DNA of 64,000 nt from Aeromicrobium sp. A1-2 (GTDB taxonomy: Bacteria; Actinomycetota; Actinomycetes; Propionibacteriales; Nocardioidaceae), in assembly GCF_003443875.1 (NCBI RefSeq), contig NZ_CP027482.1, positions 1,984,001 to 2,048,000 on the forward strand. Direction: 5' to 3'. This document shows, one piece after another, positions 18,037-27,291 of this stretch (positions are counted from its first letter, which is position 1; each line of letters begins with the position of its first letter). The notes under the pieces were generated by a model. It ran no database searches. It saw nothing but the letters and a program-made list of their open reading frames with translations, and was not told the origin of the DNA. A program made the position numbers and the translations under genes.

Positions 18037-18390
18037 ATGTCCGACCTGACGATCCTTCACCACACCGGATGCTCGACATCCCGCCACGCGGTCGAGGCAG
18101 TTGATGCCATCGGTCTCGATGCCGCCGTCGTGACCTACCTCAGCCACCCGCTGGACCGAGCGGCGCTGCTCGACCTGATCGGCAAGCTCGAGGATCCTCC
18201 TGCCGACTTGGTCCGCAAGGACGCCTTCTTCCAGGGGCTCGGCCTCGACCCCGGCGACCACCAGACCCCCGAGGCCGTGGCGGACCTGCTGGTCAAGCAC
18301 CCTCGCCTGATGCAGCGACCGGTCCTGGTCCGCGGTGACCGCGCCATCATCGGTCGCCCCAAGGATCGGGTCGCCGACTTCCTGGCGTGA
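18037..18390 (+). CDS. ArsC/Spx-family arsenate reductase-like protein
   Basis: A 117-residue thioredoxin-fold protein with HHTGCSTSRHAVE (the active-site Cys followed by S-R) and HPRLMQRPVLVRGDRAIIGRP, the typical ArsC C-terminal substrate region. No arsR, arsB or acr3 gene is nearby, so true arsenate reduction is uncertain and a general thiol role is possible. It converges with the ABC exporter, four bases apart. Confidence 0.75.
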   Translation: MSDLTILHHTGCSTSRHAVEAVDAIGLDAAVVTYLSHPLDRAALLDLIGKLEDPPADLVRKDAFFQGLGLDPGDHQTPEAVADLLVKHPRLMQRPVLVRGDRAIIGRPKDRVADFLA

Positions 18391-18394
18391 CGCG

Positions 18395-20320
18395 CTAGAC
18401 CGCGGGCGCGGCGAACTGCGCCGCGTAGAGCCGTTCGTACGCTCCCCCAGCGGCTCGCAACGAGTTGTGGGTGCCCTGCTCGACGATCTGACCGCTTTCC
18501 ATCACCACGATGTGGTCAGCGTCGCGAATCGTCGACAGCCGATGCGCGATGACGAAGGACGTCCGCCCCGACCGCAGCTGCTCCATCGCACCCTGGACGA
18601 GCGCCTCGGTCCGGGTGTCGACCGAGCTGGTCGCCTCATCCAGCACCAGGATCGCCGGGTCGGCGAGGAAGGCACGAGCGATCGTCAGGAGCTGCCGCTG
18701 GCCGGCGCTGACATTGGCGCCCTCGTCCTCGATCACGGTGTCGTAGCCATCGGGCAGAGTCCGCACGAAGTGGTCGACGAAGGCCGCCTCGGCTGCCTCG
18801 ATCACCCGCTCCTCGGAGGCTCGGTGAGCGCCGTACGCGATGTTGTCGCGGATTGAGCCCTTGAACAGCCAAGTGTCCTGAAGGACCACGCCGAAATTCT
18901 CCCGCAGGGGACCTCGATCCATCCGGGCGATGTCGATGCCGTCGAGCGTGATGCGCCCCGACTGGACGTCGTAGAACCGGAGCACAAGATTGGTCAGTGT
19001 CGTCTTGCCGGCGCCGGTCGGCCCGACGATGGCCACGGTCTGACCGGGCTCGGCGACCAGGTCGAGGTGCTCGATCAACGGCTGCTCGGGGTTGTAGGAG
19101 AACGAGACGTCCTCGAAGACGACCCGTCCGCGAACGGGATCGGGGAACGGCGCGTCGGCCTCGTCGGGCCGCTCCTCCTCCTCGTCGAGCAGGGCGAACA
19201 CCCGCTCGGCCGAGGCGACACCCGACTGCAGCAGGTTGACCATTGCCGCGACCTGCGTCAGCGGCTGGGTGAACTGCCGGGAGTACTGGATGAACGCCTG
19301 TACCTCGCCGATGCTGAGCGACCCGGACGCGACCCGCAGGCCCCCGATCACGGCCACCAGCACGTAGTTGATGTTGGCGACGAACATCATGACGGGCTGG
19401 ATCACGCCCGAGATGAACTGTGCCCTGAATGATGCCGCGAACACCGCCTCGTTGCGAGCGTCGAACTCGTGCCGCGCCTCCTGCTGACGACCGAACACCT
19501 TGACGACCTCGTGACCCGTGAAGACCTCCTCGATGTGGCCGTTGAGGCGTCCCGTCGCGCCCCACTGCTTCATGAACTCGGGCTGCGATCGCTTGGTGAC
19601 GCTCTTGGTGATCATGAACGCCAACGGCAGGGTCAGCAGAGCCACGATCGCGAGCAGCGGCGAGATGACCATCATCATCACGAGCGTGCCGATGACCATC
19701 AACACCGAGGTGAGCAGCTGGCTCATGGTCTGCTGGAACGACTGCGCGATGTTGTCGATGTCATTGGTCGTGCGCGACAGGACCTCGCCGCGGTCGGTGC
19801 GATCGAAGTACGCCAGCGGGAGCCGGTTGACCTTGGCCTCGACGTCGTCACGCAGATCGGCGACGGTGCGCTGCACGACGATCGTCGTGAGCCGCCCCTG
19901 GAACCACTGCAGCAGGGATGCGAAGACGTACAGGACCAGGACCCCGCCGAGCACCCAGGACAGGCTCGTGAAGTCGATGCCGGACCCCGGCTGCAGGTCG
20001 ACCGAGGAGATCAGCGACGCCAGCTTGTCGTTGCCGTCTGCGCGAAGCTGCGCGACGACCTCCGCCTTGGTGGCGCCGGCAGGGAACTGGTCGGACAGGT
20101 AGCCCGTGAAGACGATGTCCGTCGCATGGCCAAGCACCCGCGGTCCGACGACCGACAGCGACGTCGCGATGACCCCGAACGCCACGACTCCCCACACCAC
20201 GACGGGATCGCGCCACAGTCGATCGGCCATGCGCCGCAGGGAGCCCTTGAAGTCCCTGGCGCGCGCCGGCGGCATGCCCATCCCCGCCAGCGCCGGTCCG
20301 CCCGGTCCCCGGCCGCTCAT
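18395..20320 (-). CDS. ABC exporter half, heterodimeric type (subunit 2)
   Basis: Six-helix ABC transmembrane domain followed by a nucleotide-binding domain. Walker A GPTGAGKTTLTNLV, signature SAGQRQLLTIARAF and Walker B AILVLDEATSSVD with the catalytic Glu. 641 residues. It is 80 bases downstream of the other half gene. In such pairs one subunit keeps the catalytic Glu, as here, while the other is degenerate. Probably exports a hydrophobic compound or drug; no substrate evidence. Confidence 0.9.
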   Translation of the reverse strand: MSGRGPGGPALAGMGMPPARARDFKGSLRRMADRLWRDPVVVWGVVAFGVIATSLSVVGPRVLGHATDIVFTGYLSDQFPAGATKAEVVAQLRADGNDKLASLISSVDLQPGSGIDFTSLSWVLGGVLVLYVFASLLQWFQGRLTTIVVQRTVADLRDDVEAKVNRLPLAYFDRTDRGEVLSRTTNDIDNIAQSFQQTMSQLLTSVLMVIGTLVMMMVISPLLAIVALLTLPLAFMITKSVTKRSQPEFMKQWGATGRLNGHIEEVFTGHEVVKVFGRQQEARHEFDARNEAVFAASFRAQFISGVIQPVMMFVANINYVLVAVIGGLRVASGSLSIGEVQAFIQYSRQFTQPLTQVAAMVNLLQSGVASAERVFALLDEEEERPDEADAPFPDPVRGRVVFEDVSFSYNPEQPLIEHLDLVAEPGQTVAIVGPTGAGKTTLTNLVLRFYDVQSGRITLDGIDIARMDRGPLRENFGVVLQDTWLFKGSIRDNIAYGAHRASEERVIEAAEAAFVDHFVRTLPDGYDTVIEDEGANVSAGQRQLLTIARAFLADPAILVLDEATSSVDTRTEALVQGAMEQLRSGRTSFVIAHRLSTIRDADHIVVMESGQIVEQGTHNSLRAAGGAYERLYAAQFAAPAV

Positions 20321-20399
20321 GCCGTCCCCGTCGTCGGGAAACCACGATACGAAGCCGACGGCATGATCGCTGCCTCACAACTCGCTCGCTGCCGCTCGC

Positions 20400-22136
20400 T
20401 CATGCTCCCGCCTCCTCGAGCGTGAGCTGGGACAGCACGATCTCGCGGTAGACCTCGCAGGTCTGCATCAAGCCCAGGTGCGTCCCGGTGCCGACCACGC
20501 GGCCCTCGTCAAGGACGACGATGCGGTCGGCTCCTCGGATCGTCGAGACCCGCTGCGCGACGACCACGACCGCAGCATCGGCGGTCACGGTGCGCAACGA
20601 GGCGCGAAGGGCAGCGTCCGTCCCATAGTCCAATGCCGAGAACGAGTCGTCGAACAGGTAGATGCTCGGCTTCTTGATGATCGCGCGCGCGATCGCCAGC
20701 CGCTGGCGTTGCCCGCCGGACACGTTGGTGCCGCCCTGGGAGATCGGCGCGTCGAGCCGCTCCGGCATCGCGGTCACGAAGTCGGTGGCCTGTGCGATCT
20801 CGAGCGCGGCCCAGACCTCATCGTCGGTGGCGTCCGGCCGGCCGTAGCGAAGATTGGAGCCGACCGTTCCGGAGAACAGAAACGGTCGCTGCGGCACCAG
20901 CCCGATCGAAGCCCACACATCCTCGGGGTGCATCGAGCGTACGTCGCGGCCGTCGATCGAGACCGACCCCGCGGTGACGTCGAACAGGCGCGGGATGAGG
21001 CCCAGCAGCGTCGACTTGCCGCTGCCGGTCGAACCGATGATCGCGGTCATTTCACCGGGCCGGGCCATCAGGTCGATCTCGTGGAGGACGTCGTGCTCCG
21101 CGCCGGGAAACGCGAACGACGCCGCCGTGATGTCGATCCGTCCCCCGTCGAGGACTACTGGCCGCGCGTCGTCGGGTGCGCGAACGCTGGGTTCGGTCTC
21201 GAGGACCTCGGTGATCCGCTCGGCGGACACCTCGGCGCGCGGCCACAGCATCAGCATGAAGGTCGCCATCATGACCGCCATGAGGATCTGGACAAGGTAG
21301 TTCTGGAACGCCGTGAGGGTGCCGACGTCCAGATCTCCGCTGCCGACGCGATAGCCGCCCAACCAGGTCGCGAGCACGACCGAGACGTTCATGATCAGCA
21401 TGACGATCGGGAACATCATCGACATCAGCCGGCCGACGGCGATCGCGACCTCCATGTTGGCGCGGTTGGCGTCGCCGAAGCGCTCCGCCTCGTGCTCCTC
21501 CTTGACGAATGCCCGGATGACACGGATGCCCATGATCTGCTCACGCATCACGCCGTTGATCCCGTCGATCTTGACCTGCATCAGTCCGAACAACGGCCGC
21601 ATCTGGCGGATCACCAGTCCGACGCTGATGATCAGGGCCGGGATCACGAGGAGCAGCAGCCCGGACAGCTCAACGTCCTGCCGCAGCGCCATGAAAATGC
21701 CGCCGATGGACATGATGGGCGCCGTGACGAGCAGCGTGAGCGCCATGAACACGATGAGCTGCACCTGCTGGACGTCGTTGGTCGAGCGGGTGATCAGGGT
21801 CGGCGCACCGAGCTCGGCCATCTCACGGGCCGCAAAGGTCTCGACCTTGCCGAAGACGCCGGCCCGCAGGTCCCGCCCGAGCGCCATGGCGGTCCGTGCG
21901 CCGAAGTAGACCGCGACGACCGTGCACACGACCTGCACGACCGTGATCGCGAGCATGATGATCCCCGTACGGATGATGAATCCGGTGTCGCCGGCCACGA
22001 CGCCCTTGTCGATGATGTCGGCGTTGAGTCCGGGGAGATAGAGGTTGGCGAGCGTCTGGATCAGCTGGAAGAGCAGGACCAGGGCGATGGGCCGCTTGTA
22101 GGGCGCGAGGTACGTCCTCAACAGCGGAATCAGCAT
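20400..22136 (-). CDS. ABC exporter half, heterodimeric type (subunit 1, degenerate site)
   Basis: N-terminal transmembrane domain (LIPLLRTYLAPYKRPIALVL) and ATPase domain with Walker A GSTGSGKSTLLGLIPRLF and signature SGGQRQRLAIARAI. The Walker B region reads IYLFDDSFSALD, so the catalytic Glu is replaced by Asp. This is the hallmark of the non-canonical half of heterodimeric exporters. 578 residues. First gene of a two-gene operon. Confidence 0.9.
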   Translation of the reverse strand: MLIPLLRTYLAPYKRPIALVLLFQLIQTLANLYLPGLNADIIDKGVVAGDTGFIIRTGIIMLAITVVQVVCTVVAVYFGARTAMALGRDLRAGVFGKVETFAAREMAELGAPTLITRSTNDVQQVQLIVFMALTLLVTAPIMSIGGIFMALRQDVELSGLLLLVIPALIISVGLVIRQMRPLFGLMQVKIDGINGVMREQIMGIRVIRAFVKEEHEAERFGDANRANMEVAIAVGRLMSMMFPIVMLIMNVSVVLATWLGGYRVGSGDLDVGTLTAFQNYLVQILMAVMMATFMLMLWPRAEVSAERITEVLETEPSVRAPDDARPVVLDGGRIDITAASFAFPGAEHDVLHEIDLMARPGEMTAIIGSTGSGKSTLLGLIPRLFDVTAGSVSIDGRDVRSMHPEDVWASIGLVPQRPFLFSGTVGSNLRYGRPDATDDEVWAALEIAQATDFVTAMPERLDAPISQGGTNVSGGQRQRLAIARAIIKKPSIYLFDDSFSALDYGTDAALRASLRTVTADAAVVVVAQRVSTIRGADRIVVLDEGRVVGTGTHLGLMQTCEVYREIVLSQLTLEEAGA

Positions 22137-22221
22137 TGCCTCAGGCTATCTCGCGCCAGAACGCCCTGAGTCTGACGTGCGCGGGGTCGCTGAGCTGGAT
22201 TCCGGACCGTAGACGTCACGG

Positions 22222-22731
22222 TCAGTGGGTTGGGGGGAGGTCGGCTAGCGACACGAAGGCTTCCACAATCTCGGCCGGGGTGGGGGTGATGTCAAAGGCC
22301 CAACCGTTCTCGTCCTCCTCGAGCGGTTCGAGGGTCCGCTCCTGCGACTCCAGCAGCGACGACGGCATGAAGTGCTCGCGGTGCTCCATGCGGGACTTGA
22401 TCAGGTCGTGATCGCCCACCAGGTGCAGGAAGTGTGTGCGAGGCGCAGCATCGACCAGCACCTCGCGGTACGCGCGACGGAGCGCGGAGCAGCTGATCAC
22501 TCCCCCCGAGGCACCGCGCGCGGCAAGCCAGCGACCGATCTCGGCGAGCCACGGCCAGCGGTCCTCGTCGGTCAAGGGCGCCCCCGCCGACATCTTGGCG
22601 ATGTTGGCCTCGGAGTGGAAATCGTCTCCGTCGGCGTAGTCCAGCGAGAAGCGATCGGCCAGCTCGTGCCCGACCACCGACTTGCCGACGCCCGAGATGC
22701 CCATGACCACGACGAGTGGAGGTGACTTCAT
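22222..22731 (-). CDS. gntK: Gluconokinase
   Basis: Phosphorylates gluconate to 6-phosphogluconate. Walker A in MGISGVGKSVVGHELA, then DYADGDDFHSEANIAKMSAG and PLTDEDRWPWL, all typical of the GntK/shikimate-kinase-like family. 169 residues matches the family. No gluconate permease or dehydrogenase is nearby, so it stands alone between an ABC operon and ffh. Confidence 0.9.
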   Translation of the reverse strand: MKSPPLVVVMGISGVGKSVVGHELADRFSLDYADGDDFHSEANIAKMSAGAPLTDEDRWPWLAEIGRWLAARGASGGVISCSALRRAYREVLVDAAPRTHFLHLVGDHDLIKSRMEHREHFMPSSLLESQERTLEPLEEDENGWAFDITPTPAEIVEAFVSLADLPPTH

Positions 22732-22791
22732 CTCTTGACGCTAAGCCTTGCGGCGCCGCGGCGCACTCCCTGGGGGATCATCCCACCAGGG

Positions 22792-24318
22792 TCACATCAG
22801 GTCCTTGAGCTCCTTGGGCAGCTCGAAGTCCTGACTGCCGCCGGCGGGGAATCCGAACGCATTGGCGCCGTCGTCCTTGGGCGCCGCTCCGGTCGCTGCG
22901 GCCGCTCGCTTGGCCGGATTGCCCGACACCCGTTTGCCCTTCTTCTTCTGCTGCGGCTTCTGCTTGGCGGCGGTGCGCTGGCCCGCACCCGGGATCCCCG
23001 GCATGCCGGGCATCCCGCCACCCTTGGCCATCTGCTGCATCATCTTGCGGGCGTCGAAGAACCGGTCGACGAGACCGTTGACGTCCTTGACCTGGGTGCC
23101 CGAACCCTTCGAGATGCGGATCCGGCGCGAACCGTCGATCATCTTGGGGTTGGTGCGCTCGGCCGGGGTCATCGACAAGATGATCGCCTTGATCCGATCG
23201 ACCTCGCGCTCGTCGAAGTTGGCGAGCTGGTCCTTGTACTGGCCCATTCCCGGGATCAGGCCCATGATCTTGGACATCGAGCCCATCTTGGAGATGGCTT
23301 CCATCTGCTTGAGGAAGTCGTCGAGCGTGAACGACCCGCCCATGAGCTTCTCGGCGTCCTTGGCCGCCTGCTCGGAGTCCATGACCTTCTCGGCCTGCTC
23401 GATCAGGGTCAGCATGTCGCCCATGTCGAGGATGCGCCCGGCCATGCGGTCGGGGTGGAACGCATCGAAGTCGGTCAGCTTTTCACCGGTCGACGCGAAC
23501 ATGATGGGTCGGCCGGTGACCGAGCGGACCGACAGTGCGGCACCGCCTCGGGCGTCACCGTCGAGCTTGGTCAGCACGACACCCGTGAAGTCGACCCCCT
23601 CAAGGAAGGCCTGCGCCGTGACGACGGCGTCCTGACCGATCATCGAGTCGATCACGAACAGGACCTCGTCCGGATCGACCGCCGCACGGATGTCGGCGGC
23701 CTGCTGCATCAGCTCGGTGTCGATGCCCAGTCGTCCGGCGGTGTCTACGATGACGACGTCGTGCAACGTGCGACGGGCCTCGGCCAGACCGCTCGTGGCG
23801 ACTTCGACCGGATCGCCGACGCCATTGCCCGGCTCTGGCGCAAAGACCGTGACACCGGCCTGGTCGCCGACGACCTGAAGCTGCGTGACGGCGTTGGGGC
23901 GCTGGAGGTCAGCCGCGACGAGCATCGGCGACTTGCCCTGGGACTTGAGCCACAGCCCGAGCTTGCCGGCCAGCGTCGTCTTGCCGGCGCCCTGGAGGCC
24001 GGCCAGCATGATGACGGTAGGACCGTTCTTGGCGTATCGGATCCGGCGAGTCTCGCCACCGAGGATCGTGATGAGCTCGTCGTTGACGATCTTGATGACC
24101 TGCTGAGCGGGGTTGAGCGCCTGGCTCACCTCGGCGCCACGGGCCCGCTCCTTGACGTTCGCAATGAAGTCGCGCACCACCGGGACGGCGACATCGGCGT
24201 CGAGCAGCGCGATCCGGATCTCGCGTGCGACGGCATCGATGTCGGCCTCGGAGAGTCGACCCTTGCCGCGCAGGTTCTTGAACGCTGACTGCAGGCGGTC
24301 TTGCAGGGTGTCGAACAT
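22792..24318 (-). CDS. ffh: Signal recognition particle protein Ffh
   Basis: Binds signal peptides on nascent chains and SRP RNA, and pairs with FtsY for membrane targeting. N domain (FDTLQDRLQSAFKNLRGKG), G domain with AGLQGAGKTTLAGKLG and DTAGR, then the M domain with MMQQMAKGGGMPGMPG and a basic C-terminal tail. 508 residues. ffh lies downstream of glnD on the same strand, as in related actinobacteria; the 106-base gap may hold a promoter. Confidence 0.97.
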   Translation of the reverse strand: MFDTLQDRLQSAFKNLRGKGRLSEADIDAVAREIRIALLDADVAVPVVRDFIANVKERARGAEVSQALNPAQQVIKIVNDELITILGGETRRIRYAKNGPTVIMLAGLQGAGKTTLAGKLGLWLKSQGKSPMLVAADLQRPNAVTQLQVVGDQAGVTVFAPEPGNGVGDPVEVATSGLAEARRTLHDVVIVDTAGRLGIDTELMQQAADIRAAVDPDEVLFVIDSMIGQDAVVTAQAFLEGVDFTGVVLTKLDGDARGGAALSVRSVTGRPIMFASTGEKLTDFDAFHPDRMAGRILDMGDMLTLIEQAEKVMDSEQAAKDAEKLMGGSFTLDDFLKQMEAISKMGSMSKIMGLIPGMGQYKDQLANFDEREVDRIKAIILSMTPAERTNPKMIDGSRRIRISKGSGTQVKDVNGLVDRFFDARKMMQQMAKGGGMPGMPGIPGAGQRTAAKQKPQQKKKGKRVSGNPAKRAAAATGAAPKDDGANAFGFPAGGSQDFELPKELKDLM

Positions 24319-24424
24319 ACGTCGGTCGTCGTCCTTGGATGGAAGAATGGGGTCTGGTCAACTCTAACCGAGAGGCCTGCGTACCTCGTCCGTGTGGGCC
24401 GTCATCACCGCGGTGGTCCCCTGG

Positions 24425-26716
24425 TCAGGCCAGCGCCGTCGCAAGGCCGTCCCGCAGTGAGGTTGCGGTCGTGTCGTCGAGCGGGTGCCCTTCCACGTCG
24501 ACGACGTAGAAGACATCGCGGACCTCTTCGCCGTAGGTCGACATGTGCGCCGACCGGATCGAGAGTCCCAACGAGGCGATCTGGTCGCACACGGTCCAGA
24601 CCAGGCCGCGCCGGTCCTGCGCCCGCACCTCCAGCAGCGTGGCGGTGTCGGACAGCTGGTCGAGCACCCGGACTCTGGCGTCCGGAGCATCGGCGATCGA
24701 GGTCAGCTCCAGCCGACCCGCGAGGTCGAGCTCACCGGCCATCGCCGGGCGCAGGCGATCGGTCAGCCGGGCGGTGTCCAGATCGGGCCGCGAGACCTCC
24801 CACAGCGACACCGCTGCATCGCCCCGGGTCACGGTGCGGGCGGACCGGATTGCCAGGCCGGCCAGGGCCAGCCCACCGGCAAGATCTGCCATGACACCGC
24901 GGCGGTTCGAGGTGAGGATCGTCAGCAGGGACCCACCCTGGTGGGGCTCGACCGTTAGCACGAAGTCAGCCGGACCCAACGTCCCGTGGTCGGGGATCGG
25001 TACGGTCGCGGGCCACCCCTCGTACTCCTCGGCGGGCACCACCACGGTGCCGTCCAGGACACCGCGGACCTTCTCGACAAGCCCGCGGACCAGGCCCCTG
25101 CGCCACGCTGTCCAGGCTGTCGGGCCAGTGGCCTGGGCATCAGATGCGGTCAGTGCGGCGAGCAGGTCGAGGAAGTCCTCGGTCTCGACGATCTCGGCGA
25201 CGTTGGCCGCGGTCGACGGGTCCTCGATGTCGCGCCGCGTCGCGATCGTCGGCAGCAGCAGGTGCCACCGCACGAGCCGGCCGATGACGATCGAGTCCGC
25301 GCTGCTGAATCCCCACCGCCGGGCGATGTCGGCGGCTATCGGCTGGCCGACCTCGGAGTGGTCTCCCTCGACGCCCTTGCCGATGTCGTGCAGGAGCGCC
25401 GCGACGGCCAGGAGGTCGGGACGTGCCACGTCGCGCTTGACCGCCGCGGCGAAGACGCAGGTCTCGAGGCTGTGCCGGTCGACCGTGAAGCGGTGGACCG
25501 GCGATGACGAGCCGCGCAGGCGAATCGCCTCCCACTCCGGCAGCAGCCGATCCACGACACCCGCGAAGTCCAGCTCGTCCCACACCCGAACGAGACCCGC
25601 ACCCGAAGTCAGCAGGTCGACCATGAGCCGCGAGGACGACGGCGGCCACGGGTCCGGGAACATGCCCATCGAACGCGCCAACCGGGCGGCCGAGCCTGGG
25701 CTGAGCGGCATGCGGCCGCGGGCGGCTGCGGCCGCCGCACGGAGCGCAACCTCCGGATCGGCGCTCGGATCGGCCTTGGCCGTCACGATGACCTCGCCGT
25801 CGAGCACCCCGACACCATCGGACAACGGCGCGACCAGCGGGCCGGTCGCCGTGATCGCCCGACGCCGGGCCGGGGTCAGGGCCCTGTCGATCTTGTGCCA
25901 CGACAGTGCGGCGAGGTGCGCAATGCGTCGACCGATCTCCCGCGTGTGCAGATCGAGCTCCTCTGCACCCATGCCGAGATAGCGGGCGACGTCCGGGATG
26001 CTGTCGGCGTTGAGTCGATCGACCCGTCGACCGGCGGTCTCGTGCAGCGCATCGCGCACGTCGAGCAGGTCCGAGCGCAGCGACTCGGACTCGCCGTGGG
26101 GCACATCGATCAGCCAGGTCGCGACCAACGCCCGCAAGATGACGCTGTCGCGCAGGCCGCCGCCGGACTCCTTGAGATCGGGCACCGCCGCGTGCGCTAG
26201 CCAGCCCGCACGCTCGATGCGGTCGTTGCGGGCCTGACGTACCTGGTCGACCCGGGCCCGCGCATCGCGCCTCCAGTCCGCCAGGACCTGGGAGCGGAGC
26301 GTCAGGACGAGTCCGGCGTCGCCGGCCACGGTCCGGGCGTCGAGCATGCCCATCGCTGCACGGTGGTCAGTCGCTGCGGTCTCGCGCATCTGTGTCGCGT
26401 CGCGGACCGAGTGGTCGAGCGCAACGCCGTCGTTCCACAACGGGTACCAGATCGCCTCCGCGACCTGGCGCACGACGGCCTCGTCGATCGTCGGGTCGTG
26501 CAGCAGGACGACGTCGAGATCGCTGAACGGGGACAGCTCGGAGCGGCCGTAGCCACCCACCGCGACCAGAGCGAGCTTCGGGCCTTCGCGCGGGTCGGTG
26601 CCGTCCGCCGGCACCGCGGCGGAGAACAGCCCGCGCAACCGGCGGTCGGCAGCCAGCGCCCGGTCGCTGCGCCGCTGGGCCAGCTCATGCGGGCCGGGGA
26701 CGATGTGGTCGGACAC
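24425..26716 (-). CDS. glnD: [Protein-PII] nucleotidyltransferase GlnD
   Basis: Bifunctional nitrogen sensor that modifies and demodifies PII (adenylylation at Tyr51 in characterised actinobacteria). Nucleotidyltransferase motif VGGYGRSELSPFSDLDVVLL near residue 53, an HD domain (ALLHDIGKGVEGDHSEVG), and two C-terminal ACT domains that sense glutamine. 763 residues. The start is GTG at 26716. It is downstream of amtB-glnK but separated by an unusual 233-base segment. Confidence 0.94.
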   Translation of the reverse strand: MSDHIVPGPHELAQRRSDRALAADRRLRGLFSAAVPADGTDPREGPKLALVAVGGYGRSELSPFSDLDVVLLHDPTIDEAVVRQVAEAIWYPLWNDGVALDHSVRDATQMRETAATDHRAAMGMLDARTVAGDAGLVLTLRSQVLADWRRDARARVDQVRQARNDRIERAGWLAHAAVPDLKESGGGLRDSVILRALVATWLIDVPHGESESLRSDLLDVRDALHETAGRRVDRLNADSIPDVARYLGMGAEELDLHTREIGRRIAHLAALSWHKIDRALTPARRRAITATGPLVAPLSDGVGVLDGEVIVTAKADPSADPEVALRAAAAAARGRMPLSPGSAARLARSMGMFPDPWPPSSSRLMVDLLTSGAGLVRVWDELDFAGVVDRLLPEWEAIRLRGSSSPVHRFTVDRHSLETCVFAAAVKRDVARPDLLAVAALLHDIGKGVEGDHSEVGQPIAADIARRWGFSSADSIVIGRLVRWHLLLPTIATRRDIEDPSTAANVAEIVETEDFLDLLAALTASDAQATGPTAWTAWRRGLVRGLVEKVRGVLDGTVVVPAEEYEGWPATVPIPDHGTLGPADFVLTVEPHQGGSLLTILTSNRRGVMADLAGGLALAGLAIRSARTVTRGDAAVSLWEVSRPDLDTARLTDRLRPAMAGELDLAGRLELTSIADAPDARVRVLDQLSDTATLLEVRAQDRRGLVWTVCDQIASLGLSIRSAHMSTYGEEVRDVFYVVDVEGHPLDDTTATSLRDGLATALA

Positions 26717-26719
26717 GGC

Positions 26720-26797
26720 CTAGCGCGCGGACCGGTCGACCGGCACGCGAATCGATCCCCGCGAACGCGGCTGGGCGGCCGCCGTGTGGAGCTTCAT
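26720..26797 (-). CDS. Small ORF in the glnK-glnD gap (GlnK-start-like)
   Basis: 25 codons starting MKLHTAAAQPRS. AAGGAG lies seven bases upstream of the ATG, the best Shine-Dalgarno in the interval, and the ORF ends three bases before the glnD GTG. It may therefore act as a coupling ORF for glnD. The ATGAAGCT start and upstream GGAGTC match the start of glnK, with AmtB-tail-like sequence upstream at conserved spacing. It is probably a relic of a duplicated amtB/glnK junction. Expression is unproven. Confidence 0.4.
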   Translation of the reverse strand: MKLHTAAAQPRSRGSIRVPVDRSAR

Positions 26798-26883
26798 GAT
26801 CGGACTCCTTGCCGAGGTGCGGGTCGCCGAGCGACGATCCCGTGATCGTAGGCGGTCTCGAGGCGCTGGATCTGGTCGATCAT
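26794..26883 (-). CDS. Small ORF in the glnK-glnD gap (AmtB-tail-like)
   Basis: 29 codons from the ATG at 26883 (48 if the in-frame ATG at 26940 is used). It opens MIDQIQRLETAYDHGI, matching IDQVEHLETAYDEAGI of the AmtB cytoplasmic tail coded at 27338-27372; 31 of 35 bases agree. It overlaps the next small ORF by ATGA. It could be a decaying duplicate or a peptide resembling the GlnK-binding region of AmtB. No Shine-Dalgarno is visible, so coding is uncertain. Confidence 0.35.
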   Translation of the reverse strand: MIDQIQRLETAYDHGIVARRPAPRQGVRS

Positions 26884-26930
26884 CGCCCGGACCGGGCGAT
26901 GGCGCGGCACCGTGTCGGCGCCGCGCCATC
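26882..26930 (-). repeat. Two overlapping perfect inverted repeats between glnK and glnD
   Basis: ATCGCCCGG-A-CCGGGCGAT (26882-26900) and GATGGCGCGGC (26898-26908) with GCCGCGCCATC (26920-26930). The two hairpins share the GAT at 26898-26900, so both cannot be fully paired at once. There is no U-run, so a simple intrinsic terminator is unlikely. They may adjust glnD expression relative to amtB-glnK or stabilise the upstream mRNA. Confidence 0.65.
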
Positions 26931-26949
26931 GCTGGGTCATGCTGTGCGG

Positions 26950-27291
<342 letters not shown>

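Noticed and set aside
18037-18390. Arsenic resistance island
   Set aside because: Only a single ArsC-like gene; no arsR, pump or other ars gene nearby.
20321-20399. Fifteen-codon ORF ending in ATGA at the second ABC gene
   Set aside because: No Shine-Dalgarno, no recognisable sequence, and chance overlap is likely.
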